Assembly: GCA_020091685.1 (NCBI GenBank)
Contig: CM034601.1
Location: 38,896,034-38,960,033 of the forward strand
Length of the DNA: 64,000 nt
Direction: 5' to 3'
From: Lutjanus erythropterus
Lineage: Eukaryota > Chordata > Actinopteri > Lutjaniformes > Lutjanidae
A model generated the notes under the pieces. It had not been told where the DNA came from. It searched no databases and saw only the letters and a list, made by a program, of their open reading frames with translations. Position 1 is the stretch's first letter, and every line of letters begins with the position of its first letter. Position numbers and translations under genes: made by a program. Positions 49,840-58,885 of the stretch are shown piece after piece.

Positions 49840-49958
49840 CTATTCTGTTCTCTTTCTCTAATTTTGTTGTGTATGTTTATGCTTATGTAAAGCACTTGTA
49901 AATGCCTTTGTGTCTGAAATGTGCTGCATAAATAAACATGTCTTTCTTTGCCTTGTCC
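49840..49958 (+). mobile_element. LINE-like 3' tail abutting a splice acceptor
   Basis: TATGTAAAGCACTTGTAAAT then GCCTTTGTGTCTGAAATGTG, CTGCATAAATAAACATG and pyrimidine-rich TCTTTCTTTGCCTTGTCC resemble the 3' end of a teleost non-LTR retrotransposon of the kind ending in AATAAA plus a short CCTTG-type repeat. It ends within ten bases of the acceptor AG at 49966-49967. Confidence 0.45.
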
Positions 49959-49967
49959 CCTGAACAG

Positions 49968-50072
49968 CATATGCGAGAGGTCGCCGAGCGAAGGCAGCAG
50001 CTGGAATTGGAACATGAGCAGGCACTGGCTATCCTTAAGTTCAAACAGGATGAAATCAAACGGTTACAGCGG
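49968..50072 (+). CDS. tspoap1: tspoap1 exon: coiled coil, 35 codons (five heptads)
   Basis: Acceptor TTGTCCCCTGAACAG ends at 49967 and donor CAGCGG then GTAAGA starts at 50073; phase 0. It encodes HMREVAERRQQLELEHEQAL then AILKFKQDEIKRLQR, nearly identical to the MREVAxRRQQLExEHEQA core shared by RIM-BP1 and RIM-BP2, where the start Met of short RIM-BP2 isoforms lies. Its length is exactly five heptads. Confidence 0.97.
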
Positions 50073-50262
50073 GTAAGAACCACAGCCTCTTGTGCACTTC
50101 ACATAATATACAAATACAATATACTCGTTTTTGGGAATGGGGGGCTTTGTCCAGCAGGAGGCAACCTTTGGGCACCAATGAAGCATCAAATGAAGCTGTG
50201 CTATGAATTAGACTTTTATGAGCAAACAACTAATGTCACTTTTATATCTTTTTAATCATTAG

Positions 50263-50313
50263 GCTCAGTTATTTGCCAAGAGGGAGCATGAGGGAGTGGT
50301 TCAGATGCTGGAG
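50263..50313 (+). CDS. tspoap1: tspoap1 exon: coiled coil (17 codons)
   Basis: Acceptor TTTTTAATCATTAG ends at 50262 and donor CTGGAG then GTGAGT starts at 50314; phase 0. It encodes AQLFAKREHEGVVQMLE, matching the AQAEAQREHEGAVQLLE segment of mammals. It is followed by optional microexon sequence before SKVRDLEEKC. Confidence 0.95.
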
Positions 50314-51519
50314 GTGAGTGTGTATTACGCTACTGTGACTACTCAGCAAGTAGAAAAGCAAAAAAAAAGATTTTTACTATCCCATGCAATGCTTTTATTG
50401 CCACACAATAAAGCCCTGAGTTGCTTTCATGGGTTTAGAGTGACTTACCAGAAGAAAAATCTAAGGTGCAAAGGTGTTTATTGCAGTCATACAAGAAAGT
50501 GAAACATAATTCACTCAGCCATAACAGAAAGAGTGTTGTTCAGACTTCCTCAGTATGTCTCTCTTGCACCAGTGAATTCCTGTCTGATGAGATCAAATCT
50601 AATTCATTATTGAAGGTGTCTCTTATCTCTGTAATACCAAGCATAAAGGGTCTAAATATTTAATTTTCTCCCTGTTCTGAGTAGACAAAAGAAGCAGCGT
50701 GGACACACAGTACAGTGGGTTCTTTATTCTTATCTAAACACCTGGCAGAGGAACAGTTGCAGAAAATACCTCTACTTGTATTTGTGTAGCCTTTCATGGG
50801 CCCTGAAAACCGTTTGAACAGATGGCTCCTCCACTGCTGTGTGACGTTTGTACTTGCTTTCAGTGTGAGTGTAACGCTCTTTGAATTCAAAATGAATCCA
50901 GACAGTCGAAGACAGTTGAAGTCTCCATCTGTCTGATTGGCTGCTTGTGTTCAATAATGAAAAAAAGAGTTCAGAGCCAACAACCAAACCTCAAGAATTT
51001 CATCATCCTCAGTTGATGACTATATATGTGTGCTGTTTTTCACACTGTCCATTTTGTTCCTTAATGAATTGTGTATTTTATTTTAGGAGTTGACTCAGCT
51101 TGTGTTGCAGAGGGAGCTGGTAGAGTATAGCTGCTCTAGTTTTTTAAAAATGCTCGTTTCCTTCCTCTTGCTTCGTTTCTCTCACTTTCTGTCTCTATTT
51201 AAACCCAAAGCATCACAAGAGAAAGTCTCTTTCCCTCCTGAGACCCTGAGCTTTGCTGCCAAGTTAACATGCTGCCTTTTGCAATCTGCTAAAAACAGTT
51301 TTCAAAAGATTAAACAGAGTATTTGTGTTTGCTCAAAAGGCAGGTGTTGGCTGCTGAGGCCAAGTGATTCTGGCTCTGACAGGATTTTCTTGACGACTTA
51401 TGACTGCTATGTTTCTACTTTATTAATATGTTTTGTCTTTGCCAGATTAATTGTTTCACAAGCATGTGTTTACTTTGGTATACCTTTTCTTTCCTTTGTG
51501 TTATCTCTTTGCTAACCAG
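50314..51519 (+). other. tspoap1: Intron 12 (1.2 kb) with a possible 33-nt microexon
   Basis: Pyrimidine-rich toward its 3' half. A second open stretch starting at the acceptor-like site at 51086 is listed separately. No transposon was recognised. Confidence 0.6.
51087..51119 (+). CDS. tspoap1: Candidate 33-nt microexon or alternative exon start
   Basis: ATTTTATTTTAG (to 51086) is a good acceptor, and the following frame is phase 0: ELTQLVLQREL, a leucine-spaced helical peptide. It ends at a weak GTAGAG donor (51120). If that donor is not used, the frame stays open through about 51515. Eleven residues make one hendecad, so inclusion would be compatible with a coiled coil. Known vertebrate sequences go directly from the previous exon to STLDxMQ or SKVRxLEE, so this may be a cryptic site. 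Confidence 0.25.
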
Positions 51520-51540
51520 AGTACACTGGACTGCATGCAG
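51520..51540 (+). CDS. tspoap1: tspoap1 21-nt microexon (STLDCMQ)
   Basis: Acceptor TTGCTAACCAG (to 51519) and donor GCAG then GTACTG (51541) enclose 21 nt in phase 0 encoding STLDCMQ. My recollection of human TSPOAP1 has STLDSMQ at exactly this place, between REHEGAVQLLE and VRVRELEE, whereas RIM-BP2 lacks it. Seven residues equal one heptad, so inclusion or skipping keeps the coiled-coil register. The upstream tract TTTTCTTTCCTTTGTGTTATC is strongly pyrimidine-rich, as for neuronal microexons. Confidence 0.85.
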
Positions 51541-53594
51541 GTACTGCTTGACCTCCTGGGCCAAATTATTCATCTTTCTGTCATGAAATCTTCCCTCGCC
51601 CCTGCAACTAGAAACACCAAACCCAAATTAGTTTGATCCAGATCCTTCATTGACAGAACATCATTTGTGTTTTGCACATCTTCTTAAATTGAAAGTAGCA
51701 GCCTTGCAGCAGTTACTGTAAACCAGTCTTTCATAAATTCTATATGTGTTCACAAAAGCCCATGTGGTGCTGCTGCAAATTTTTAGGTTATCAGGTGGGT
51801 AAATCAGGCCATTCACATGAGGCTAGATATGGCTTCTTTTGTGTATACCCAACACATCACTGAGTTGGACTGCTGTTTGTGAAGCAGTATTCATTCCAGC
51901 TCAGTGTAGCTAGATAACCAGTGACTGCAGGCGAGGCTCTGCGTAGGTGAGAGCTAACAGGAAATGTTGTTCAGTTTCGTGCAGAGGCTTTTGTCAGATC
52001 AGCCTGCCAGGAAATTCCCACCGCAACCTGAAGTGAAATCAGCCACATATAGAAACTCAGTGGTGCTGAGACAAACCTCTGTAGTGTTCAAATAAGCCTG
52101 CTGTTGAGTGGCTTTGTTAAAGTCAGTGCAATGTAAGACAGGAGTTCAGCACATACAGTAACTTCTCAAAAGCTATGCTACCCCTCCAGCTCTTTACTCC
52201 TGTTTCCCATCTGACCAGGAACCTACCCACCTTTATTTCAGTATCTTTTTCCTTCCATTGAACCTGTAATTCTTTGTCATTGTGTGAAGCTAATGAGAGT
52301 TTATATGGTCTGTCTTGCAAAAACCTGACCTTATATTGCAGTTTCTTTACTGTATGTTTACAATATTGTGTTGTTCCATCTGTCCATCCACCAGAGTAAC
52401 CAGAACTATGTAAGATCAGATGTAAAATTGGGTTTGTCAAATGAAAAAAACAGCATCTTCCATTGTTCCATAGGCTGTATAGGCATAAAAGGTTTCTGCA
52501 TGACACTGACTATTTAGAAAGGCCCTATTTAAATTGTGCAAGTGCAACGACAAACTCAGTGCTGTATTTGCCACACATGCAATTCGGGCGTCTCCAAAGC
52601 GTAGCTGTTGTTTTGGCTTGTGCATGTGCAGCATCACAAAGTTCAAACGGCCTGGGTGATGTTGAGTATAGATTGGAGGGTGTGGTGATTCACAAATATG
52701 CTCTCAGTCATCGCTGGGCTAATGATGACAATAGCTCAAGAAGCAAAGAATCAGCTTCTCTGTGAAATTATGTTGCTGTCTACATGGTGCAGAGTGCCAT
52801 ATTGGGAACACACAGCCCCACATATCTGTAGCTAGAGGCAGATGGTGTGGCCGTCAGGTCAAGGTCAGGAAAACAGTCTACAGAAGTCAAAACTCCAGTA
52901 ACACTTGTAGTAGATAGAACAACTTTATTTATTGTTGATCAACAAGTGGCTTGTGGCTTCAGGTCTATTGTTGTCCCACACTGGCAGAGAGGCTACCTCT
53001 CTTACCTCCATAGGTGCTCTATTGCCTGATATGTGTGTGGATGTATATGATTGTACTGCATGTTTTTTTTCTGCTTTATACCTACTCTATTTAATTGTTG
53101 TTTGTAATGTGTTTTTTAATGACCCTGATTAAGGACACACGCCGAATCATGTAGGTTGTCCTGTATACAACAAGTATTTCTGGAGTATTGACATCTTTAG
53201 ACTGTTTTACCTTCTCCCTGCATGTTGGAAGTAGGTTAAGTTGAGCCAGAAACCCCCACTGAGGAAAATACCAAGCAGTCAGAGCGCTGGTCGTTGCACT
53301 GCCACCAAAATAGGGCCCACAAGGTTAGATCTTTCCACATGACTGATGTATTACAATAAAACACTCAAGATTTACTTAAAGCACAAATCCACTTTAAAAC
53401 ACACACCCCTGTGTTCAAACGCAGTTGCTTTTGTGTTTAAAAAAGCTCACACTTAATAACAAAAATGAATTATAACACACAAATTGACGATCTATATAAT
53501 AGTGTTGAAAGGTGGATTCCTCCAATTAAAGTCACTTGGTTAAATACTATGTTTTAACTGAATGTGTGTTTTCACTGTCATGCTGTATGTGTAG
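51541..53594 (+). other. tspoap1: Intron 13 (2.05 kb)
   Basis: No clear transposon ends. The block 52840-53215 (ending with GACCCTGATTAAGG and CATGTAGGTTGTCC) resembles an old dispersed repeat. No additional exon was seen. Confidence 0.6.
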
Positions 53595-53775
53595 TCAAAG
53601 GTACGAGATCTGGAGGAGAAATGTCGCAGCCAGAGTGAACAGTTTGGCTTGCTGTCACAAGAGTTGGAGAAGTTTCGACTGCAGGCCTCCAAGGTGGACC
53701 TGGCTGGCTCTAGCCTCCTTAACAATCCCAGCCTCTCTGTTCTGACCAACGGGGTGGGCCTGACTTCTGAACGAG
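53595..53775 (+). CDS. tspoap1: tspoap1 exon: end of coiled coil (60 codons + 1 nt)
   Basis: Acceptor GCTGTATGTGTAG ends at 53594 and donor GAACGAG then GTGAGC starts at 53776; phase 0 in, phase 1 out. It encodes SKVRDLEEKCRSQSEQFGLL then SQELEKFRLQAS, the conserved end of the RIM-BP coiled coil. After that comes KVDLAGSSLLNNPSLSVLTN, a less ordered stretch where mammalian TSPOAP1 also leaves the helix. This is the first exon in the series with an asymmetric phase, marking the structural boundary between coiled coil and linker. Confidence 0.96.
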
Positions 53776-53922
53776 GTGAGCCCAGCAACCATGATGTACT
53801 AACACATAGGAAGACAACATACGATACAGTAAAAAGAATAGTGGCTGTTTGGGCTTTTGCTCATGTTTGATTCTTTCGTTAGCTGCACATTAGCTTTTTT
53901 TGTGATATTTAGTGCTTTAAAG

Positions 53923-55024
53923 TAGGGATGCACCGATACCGATACCAACGTCAGGTATCGGCCCAATGCTGTCCTCACATACTCGTACTCGTACTCATAC
54001 TCATAAAACTACTCCGATACCCCACAACAGATACAACGTCCCTAAAAGTAGCCACTCAATACAAGCAAACATCTAAAGAACCAACACAACATAGAGTTCA
54101 AGGAGTTTGCTGATGCTTATCCTCTTTTTTGGTCACATCGTCATCATCAGCGAGACACTTGTTTTCCTCAGCATCATCCACTAATGACCACAGCGACTTT
54201 GGAAACTGTCCATGTAAAACTGAAACAACCTCACAGAGTGCACCTGTAGACCACAGCCAGTTGCTGTCTAATAAGTCCCGGCGGGTGCAAACTAAATTGA
54301 ATGCCTTGACTAATTAATCCGAAGATGAAGAAAAAACACCACTGCCGCAAGTCTGTAACTCTCTTGTCTTCATAATAGGCTGCTACAATTTCTCTTTGTG
54401 TACACATTCTTCACCAAAACGTCCTGACAGCACAGTACACGGAACTTCACTCTTTGAAGTTCACAGCAGGGTCAACAAAACTGTTGCACATGGCACCACA
54501 CTCATACCTGTCCCCCATAAACAATGACAGGTAGGAACTAATTAGCTCTTAGACAAGAGACATGAAGAAGAAACTGAAATATTACACATGTAAATGTGTT
54601 ATTAAAGTACTAGTTAAAATGCTGTAAATGATAATGAAATAATTATCATATATAACATCATTTATAATAGTAAACTTAATTCTTCAAGTCCATAATAATG
54701 TTGTGAAATTATTATACTGAAACATACACAGTAAACTGCACAGCTTAATAAGGAACACAAAATCAGTAACTTACTACAAATAACCTAAAAATGTAATGTG
54801 TATAGTAACTATGGTTACATTAGCAGCAGGAAACAGCAACAATGATTTGTTTGTTTTAGAAATTGAAGAACATCTGATGAAAATAAAACGTGTTTTTAAA
54901 GTTATTGTAAGAACTGTAATGGCATTATTAAGTACTCATATTGGTTCTCAGTATCTGCAAGTTCCGAAATGTAAGTACTTGTACTTGTACTTGGTCTGAA
55001 AAAAGTGGTATCAGTGCATCCCTG
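53923..55024. mobile_element. hAT element with GGGATGCACCGATACC ends
   Basis: The left end TAGGGATGCACCGATACCG and the complement of the right end, CAGGGATGCACTGATACC, are inverted. Flanks CTTTAAAG (53915-53922) and CTTTAAAA (55025-55032) match at 7 of 8 bases. Subterminal ACTCGTACTCGTACTCAT on the left pairs with AAGTACTTGTACTTGTACTT on the right. The interior (about 1.1 kb) has only short frames, and I see no transposase. Confidence 0.75.
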
Positions 55025-55121
55025 CTTTAAAAGGTATTCAATCAGGTGAAAGAAATGAATTGTTTGGTTAAAGGCACAATATGCAGGATTTTCCTGAAAA
55101 ACAATATTTAGACTCATAAAT

Positions 55122-55676
55122 CAGAGGTCCTCAGTGTTTTTCAGGCCAGGGACCCCTTAGCTGGTAGAGAGATGAGCAGGAACCACCTACAACATTTCTC
55201 TTGCTTGTGCCCGTGGCTGCTAAGTCAGCAGCAGTTCTAGCATTACTAATGTTAGCTTTGTTAGCCTCACTCTCTGCACTTTCATGGATTGTTTCTGGGG
55301 TGGAGAATATGTCAGTCTCTTGCTTGTATAATTACAAAATGATCCAAGAGCGACTGTGCAATGCATAATAATACAAGTAATTGGCCAGTATGTTTCAGTA
55401 ATTGGATAGGTGCCACACAGTGGTGAAGTAGGTTTGCAAGCTCAGATGATCACACAGAAGATTTGAAGATAGCGTTTTGTCAGTGTTGTATAAATTTTTA
55501 TTAGGCTGATTTATCTTTGCAATTGATATGTTGGATTTGTGTAAATGTGTACTTTCAGACATATTTGAAATTTTGAGAAAAAAAAATCTAAAAATATCAA
55601 AGAATAAATTTGGGGGACCCCCAGCACTAACTCAGAGCACCCCCTAGAGGTCCTGACCCCCTGTTGAAGAACCTTG
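55122..55676. mobile_element. hAT-like element (CAGAGGTCCTCA ends)
   Basis: Starts CAGAGGTCCTCAGTGTTTTT then CAGGCCAGGGACCCC, and ends GTCCTGACCCCCTGTTGAAG then AACCTTG. The GGACCCC block on the left is mirrored by GGGGGACCCCCAG and GACCCCCTG near the right end. Flanks TCATAAAT and TTCTAAAT agree at 6 of 8 positions. It is non-coding. Confidence 0.6.
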
Positions 55677-55892
55677 TTCTAAATCGTCACTTCATCATCA
55701 CTTGGTGTCTGTATCTGTTGAGACCTTGCGTTCCGTTTGTATTTTCTTATCTTTTCATATTTTGCTGTGTTCAGGACATTTCTGAGGAGGTTTTGTGGTC
55801 AGGACTCTATAAAAATGTAGCGACCAGTGGTTACAGCGGTGTGTCCGTCTATTTCCCTAGCTCTTTGTCTGTGAGAGCTGCAGGAAGAGTTT

Positions 55893-55917
55893 TACACACG
55901 CACACACACACACACAG
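55893..55917. repeat. Short (CA)n microsatellite
   Basis: An ACACACGCACACACACACACA-type run with one interruption. Confidence 0.85.
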
Positions 55918-56719
55918 AGGATGGCTTTGGCTAGTCCACACATAATCCAGCATTGTGAGGGGTGGGCGTGTTTATTTATATTTTAAAATATAACTGCTGT
56001 TAAACAATCAGAAAATGATGTTTTTATTTGTTTGATTCACTGCTTTGTTCTCTCTACCAGCAGCCCCTTGCTTAATTCACTCTATATGTCTCTCCCTTGT
56101 TATTGAGCTGGGGAGGAGGGGTCAGCTTTGAACGGTGTGTTTACAATCAATCTTGCATATTCTACCTTTAATTTGTAAATTCCACAAAATGCTTATCTAC
56201 ATATAACTGTATATTATAAAAATGTTTGGCTAATTTGCAATTTCACAGTGGTGTCAACAGCCATCTTTATTTAAAGTCAGCTTCACCTGATTGACTCATA
56301 AAAGCAAGAAATAAAGTCAAGAGATCTGCTTTACCCTGTCTTTCTTCAAAATAATATATATATAAATGAATGACTGACTAACCATAGTTGAACTTTCATA
56401 GTGTATAATATTTGTTGATGGTTTTGGATTCTTTCAGTTTCAAACAACATTTTATCAGGAACTGAGCCCTGGCACATAGAATGGCTTGGGAAATGCAGAC
56501 CTACAGCATCAGTCCTCTCCTGGACAAAATGCCTTCAAAAGCATCCAGAATCATTTCTGAACTGTCCCATCAGAGATGCAGCTTTTAACACGAGGATGAT
56601 ATATTATTTGTAGTTTACTTTTAAACTGCTGCAGACTAAATCTACTTTATATCTTTCCTATTGTTTGTATCCCACAACTGTATTCAAAATCTTTGTCCTA
56701 CACTGTTCATGTGTTTTAG

Positions 56720-56809
56720 ACTGCACTGGTGGCTCATGGGATATGGTGTCTCTGGGTGAAATAGCCTTCTGGAGTCTCGAGGGAGGTGACACTCTCTCCT
56801 GCCCTGAGG
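56720..56809 (+). CDS. tspoap1: Candidate 90-nt phase-1 cassette exon
   Basis: An acceptor with pyrimidine-rich upstream sequence (CATGTGTTTTAG, to 56719) and a donor CTGAGG then GTAATG (56810) enclose 90 nt. Entering in phase 1 from the exon ending at 53775, the frame is open and leaves in phase 1, exactly what the exon at 57248 needs. It would add about 30 residues including CTGGSWDMVSLGEI. Two Trp, few charges and the Gly/Ser content differ from the neighbouring linker, and I recognise no homolog. It is supported by frame and splice signals only. Confidence 0.35.
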
Positions 56810-57247
56810 GTAATGATCTGCTCGGTACTCTCTCCGTCACTCATGATATGTGTTAGCACTGTCATAAAAGCATGGCATGTCCTAACCTGTCATGTCATCT
56901 CACCCACACTGTCACAGTCCAACACTGCCTGTACCGCTCACCATCACATGAGGGTCGGAGCTTGTGGGCTGCAGTGAGAAATGAACCAGTTAAGCCCCTT
57001 AACAGTGTTGGTGTGACACACAGTGCCACAAGGTAGTGTGACCTCTGACCTCAGACAGATGGAGATGGGATTTTTCCTCCACTGTTTAATCAGCCAGGTT
57101 CAACCTTGAGCCTCCTGCATGTCAACCAGTGACCCCACCCACCTAGCTGCTCATGGATTCAACCAGGTTTAACCAGCGAGAGGGCTGGGGTTTGTCTGTT
57201 AAAGTCATGGATTATGTATTATCCTCTTCCTCTCTCCCTCCTGCTAG

Positions 57248-57453
57248 ATGTGGCCGCCGCTCTGCGGATGGGGGCCACCCCTCACGCCGCAGGACTGTCC
57301 AGGGTGGAGCGCTCGCCTGTCACCAAGCACAGAGAGCTGCCCACCATCAGTGTCAGCAAGTCAGGCTCTTCCTCCAGCAAGTCAGAGACCACACACCTCA
57401 CCCCCAAGTCTGATACCCACCTCAGTCCGCACAAATCAAGCCCAACACATGAG
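57248..57453 (+). CDS. tspoap1: tspoap1 exon: Ser/Thr/Lys-rich linker (68 codons + 2 nt)
   Basis: Acceptor CTCCCTCCTGCTAG ends at 57247 and donor CATGAG then GTACCA starts at 57454; phase 1 in, phase 0 out. It encodes DVAAALRMGATPHAAGLSRV then ERSPVTKHRELPTISVSKSG and a run of SSSSKSE and THLTPKSDTHLSPHKSS. The HLTPKSDTHLSPHKSSPTHE part corresponds to the HSESIHNSPKSCPTPE region of mammals. It is probably a disordered linker with many SP/TP sites suited to proline-directed kinases. It is markedly richer in G+C than the introns around it. Confidence 0.9.
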
Positions 57454-57532
57454 GTACCAGACCTGAGGGTGTACACTGTAACTTCACGTGTTACTCATTA
57501 AAACTTAATAACACACATTAATAGGGATGGGA

Positions 57533-58884
57533 ATTGATAAGATTTTTATGTTTCCGATTCCATTTTCGATTCTGCTTAACGATTCGGTTCTTTATCGATT
57601 CTCTTATCAATTCTCATTTAGAAAAAAGGAGAACAAACAGGAAGCTAGATGTGAACTGGAGTGAGTACTGCCAGCCTCTGAGCCAGTCAGACTCTGTCTC
57701 TCGTCATGGTCATCTAAATGTAATGCATGAGAAGGCATTCATTTAACCTCAACAGTTAACAGTTAGTAATAGCAGGTTTTACAATGAGGCAAATGGTGCT
57801 AACATGATAGGCAGTGTTAGTTAGTTAGTTACCTGCAGTATTAACTAGGGGTGCAATGGATCAAAAACCTCACGGTTCGAATCATATCAGTTTTGAGTCA
57901 CGGATCGGATCAAAAAAGAAAAAAGTGGTGGGATTAGGGTTAAATTATTTTAAAATTGCACTTGTCTTTAATCTTTGTCTGTCTGTAATTGTCACCACAG
58001 TTATGTAATGTAATAATAATGATAATAGTAATGATAATGGTAATATATTAAAAACTTCAAATTTATACAGTGCTGTACTATGTATATACTATACATTTAT
58101 TAGATCAACTACTACAACTACGCTCTGTAGTCTGGCTCAATGTCCCGCCTACAGCACAGCACATCTGATTGGTTAGAAGTCATGAGTAAATCAATCAATC
58201 AGCAGACACACTGTGTCACAGACGGGGTGAGACAGAGCTGCACCGGTGAGCAGAGAGGAGCTGTGTAGAAGTTAAGAAGAAGAAGAAGTTGGTGACTGAT
58301 ATCACCAAAGTTTCAATGAACATCACAGTTTTATGATCTGTTTCTTTGGTGACAGCATAGTTACATCAGTGAAAAAAGTTATGGTCTGGATTTCACTCAA
58401 GGTGATGTGACGGCTTTTAAATCAGAGATGTGCTGCACACAGCAGCATCTGTCCTGTCTTTTCACTGCAACTCTTCATGGAGATTTCGGGTATTATAACT
58501 TATACAAAAGTAACAATGACAGTAAAACTATGATGCTCACATGTGGTCCGCGGATCACATGTGTGCCGAACCGTAGAGGGCGATCCATACGGGACACGGA
58601 TCAACTGCGATCCGTTGCAGCTCTAGTTGGTTGCTCATTGCTGGTTGTTTCTCGTCCATTTTAAACCTGCTCGTACAGCTCACTCGCTCTGGCCGCTGCA
58701 CGCACTTGCGAATTGGAACTGGGCGCGCTCGCGTGACGTTCAACTTCCGTTGACCGCGGGATAACATTTTTCAAAATAAAAAAATGCAAAAAATAATCGA
58801 TTTTTGAAAATTTAATAATCGATTCATACTCGTCCACAACATAATCGCGATTAATTAATAATCGATTTTTTCCACCACCCCTAT
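57533..58884. mobile_element. Composite hAT region
   Basis: The left edge begins TAGGGATGGGAATTGATAAG and is rich in CGATTC/GATTC motifs. The right edge, about 58780-58884, is rich in ATAATCGATT motifs and ends CACCACCCCTA (inverted end TAGGGGTGGT against TAGGGATGGG). This suggests an outer element about 0.57 kb long interrupted by the 780-bp element at 57846. No matching 8-bp flanks were found, possibly because the LINE fragment sits at the right edge. The two edges could also come from different elements. Confidence 0.45.
57846..58625. mobile_element. hAT element with TAGGGGTGCAAYGGATC ends
   Basis: Ends TAGGGGTGCAATGGATC (57846-57862) and, on the complement of the right end, TAGAGCTGCAACGGATC are inverted. 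The interior, for example GTCCCGCCTACAGCACAGCA and GATCTGTTTCTTTGGTGACA, matches the complement of 39838-40576 along most of its length. That is therefore a second copy in the opposite orientation. No clear target duplication is visible. A (GAA)n-like run sits at about 58277-58289. Confidence 0.7.
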
Positions 58885-58885
58885 A

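Larger units (their letters stand above)
53776..57247 (+). other. tspoap1: Intron 14 (3.5 kb)
   Basis: Contains a hAT element at 53923-55024, a second hAT-like element at 55122-55676, a (CA)n tract at 55893-55917 and a candidate cassette exon at 56720-56809. Confidence 0.7.

Noticed and set aside
49578-50015. 145-codon minus-strand frame
   Set aside because: Antisense to two confirmed tspoap1 coiled-coil exons and the intron between them.
52463-52765. 100-codon plus-strand frame in intron 13
   Set aside because: No splice signals in the required phase 0 at both ends and no recognisable similarity.
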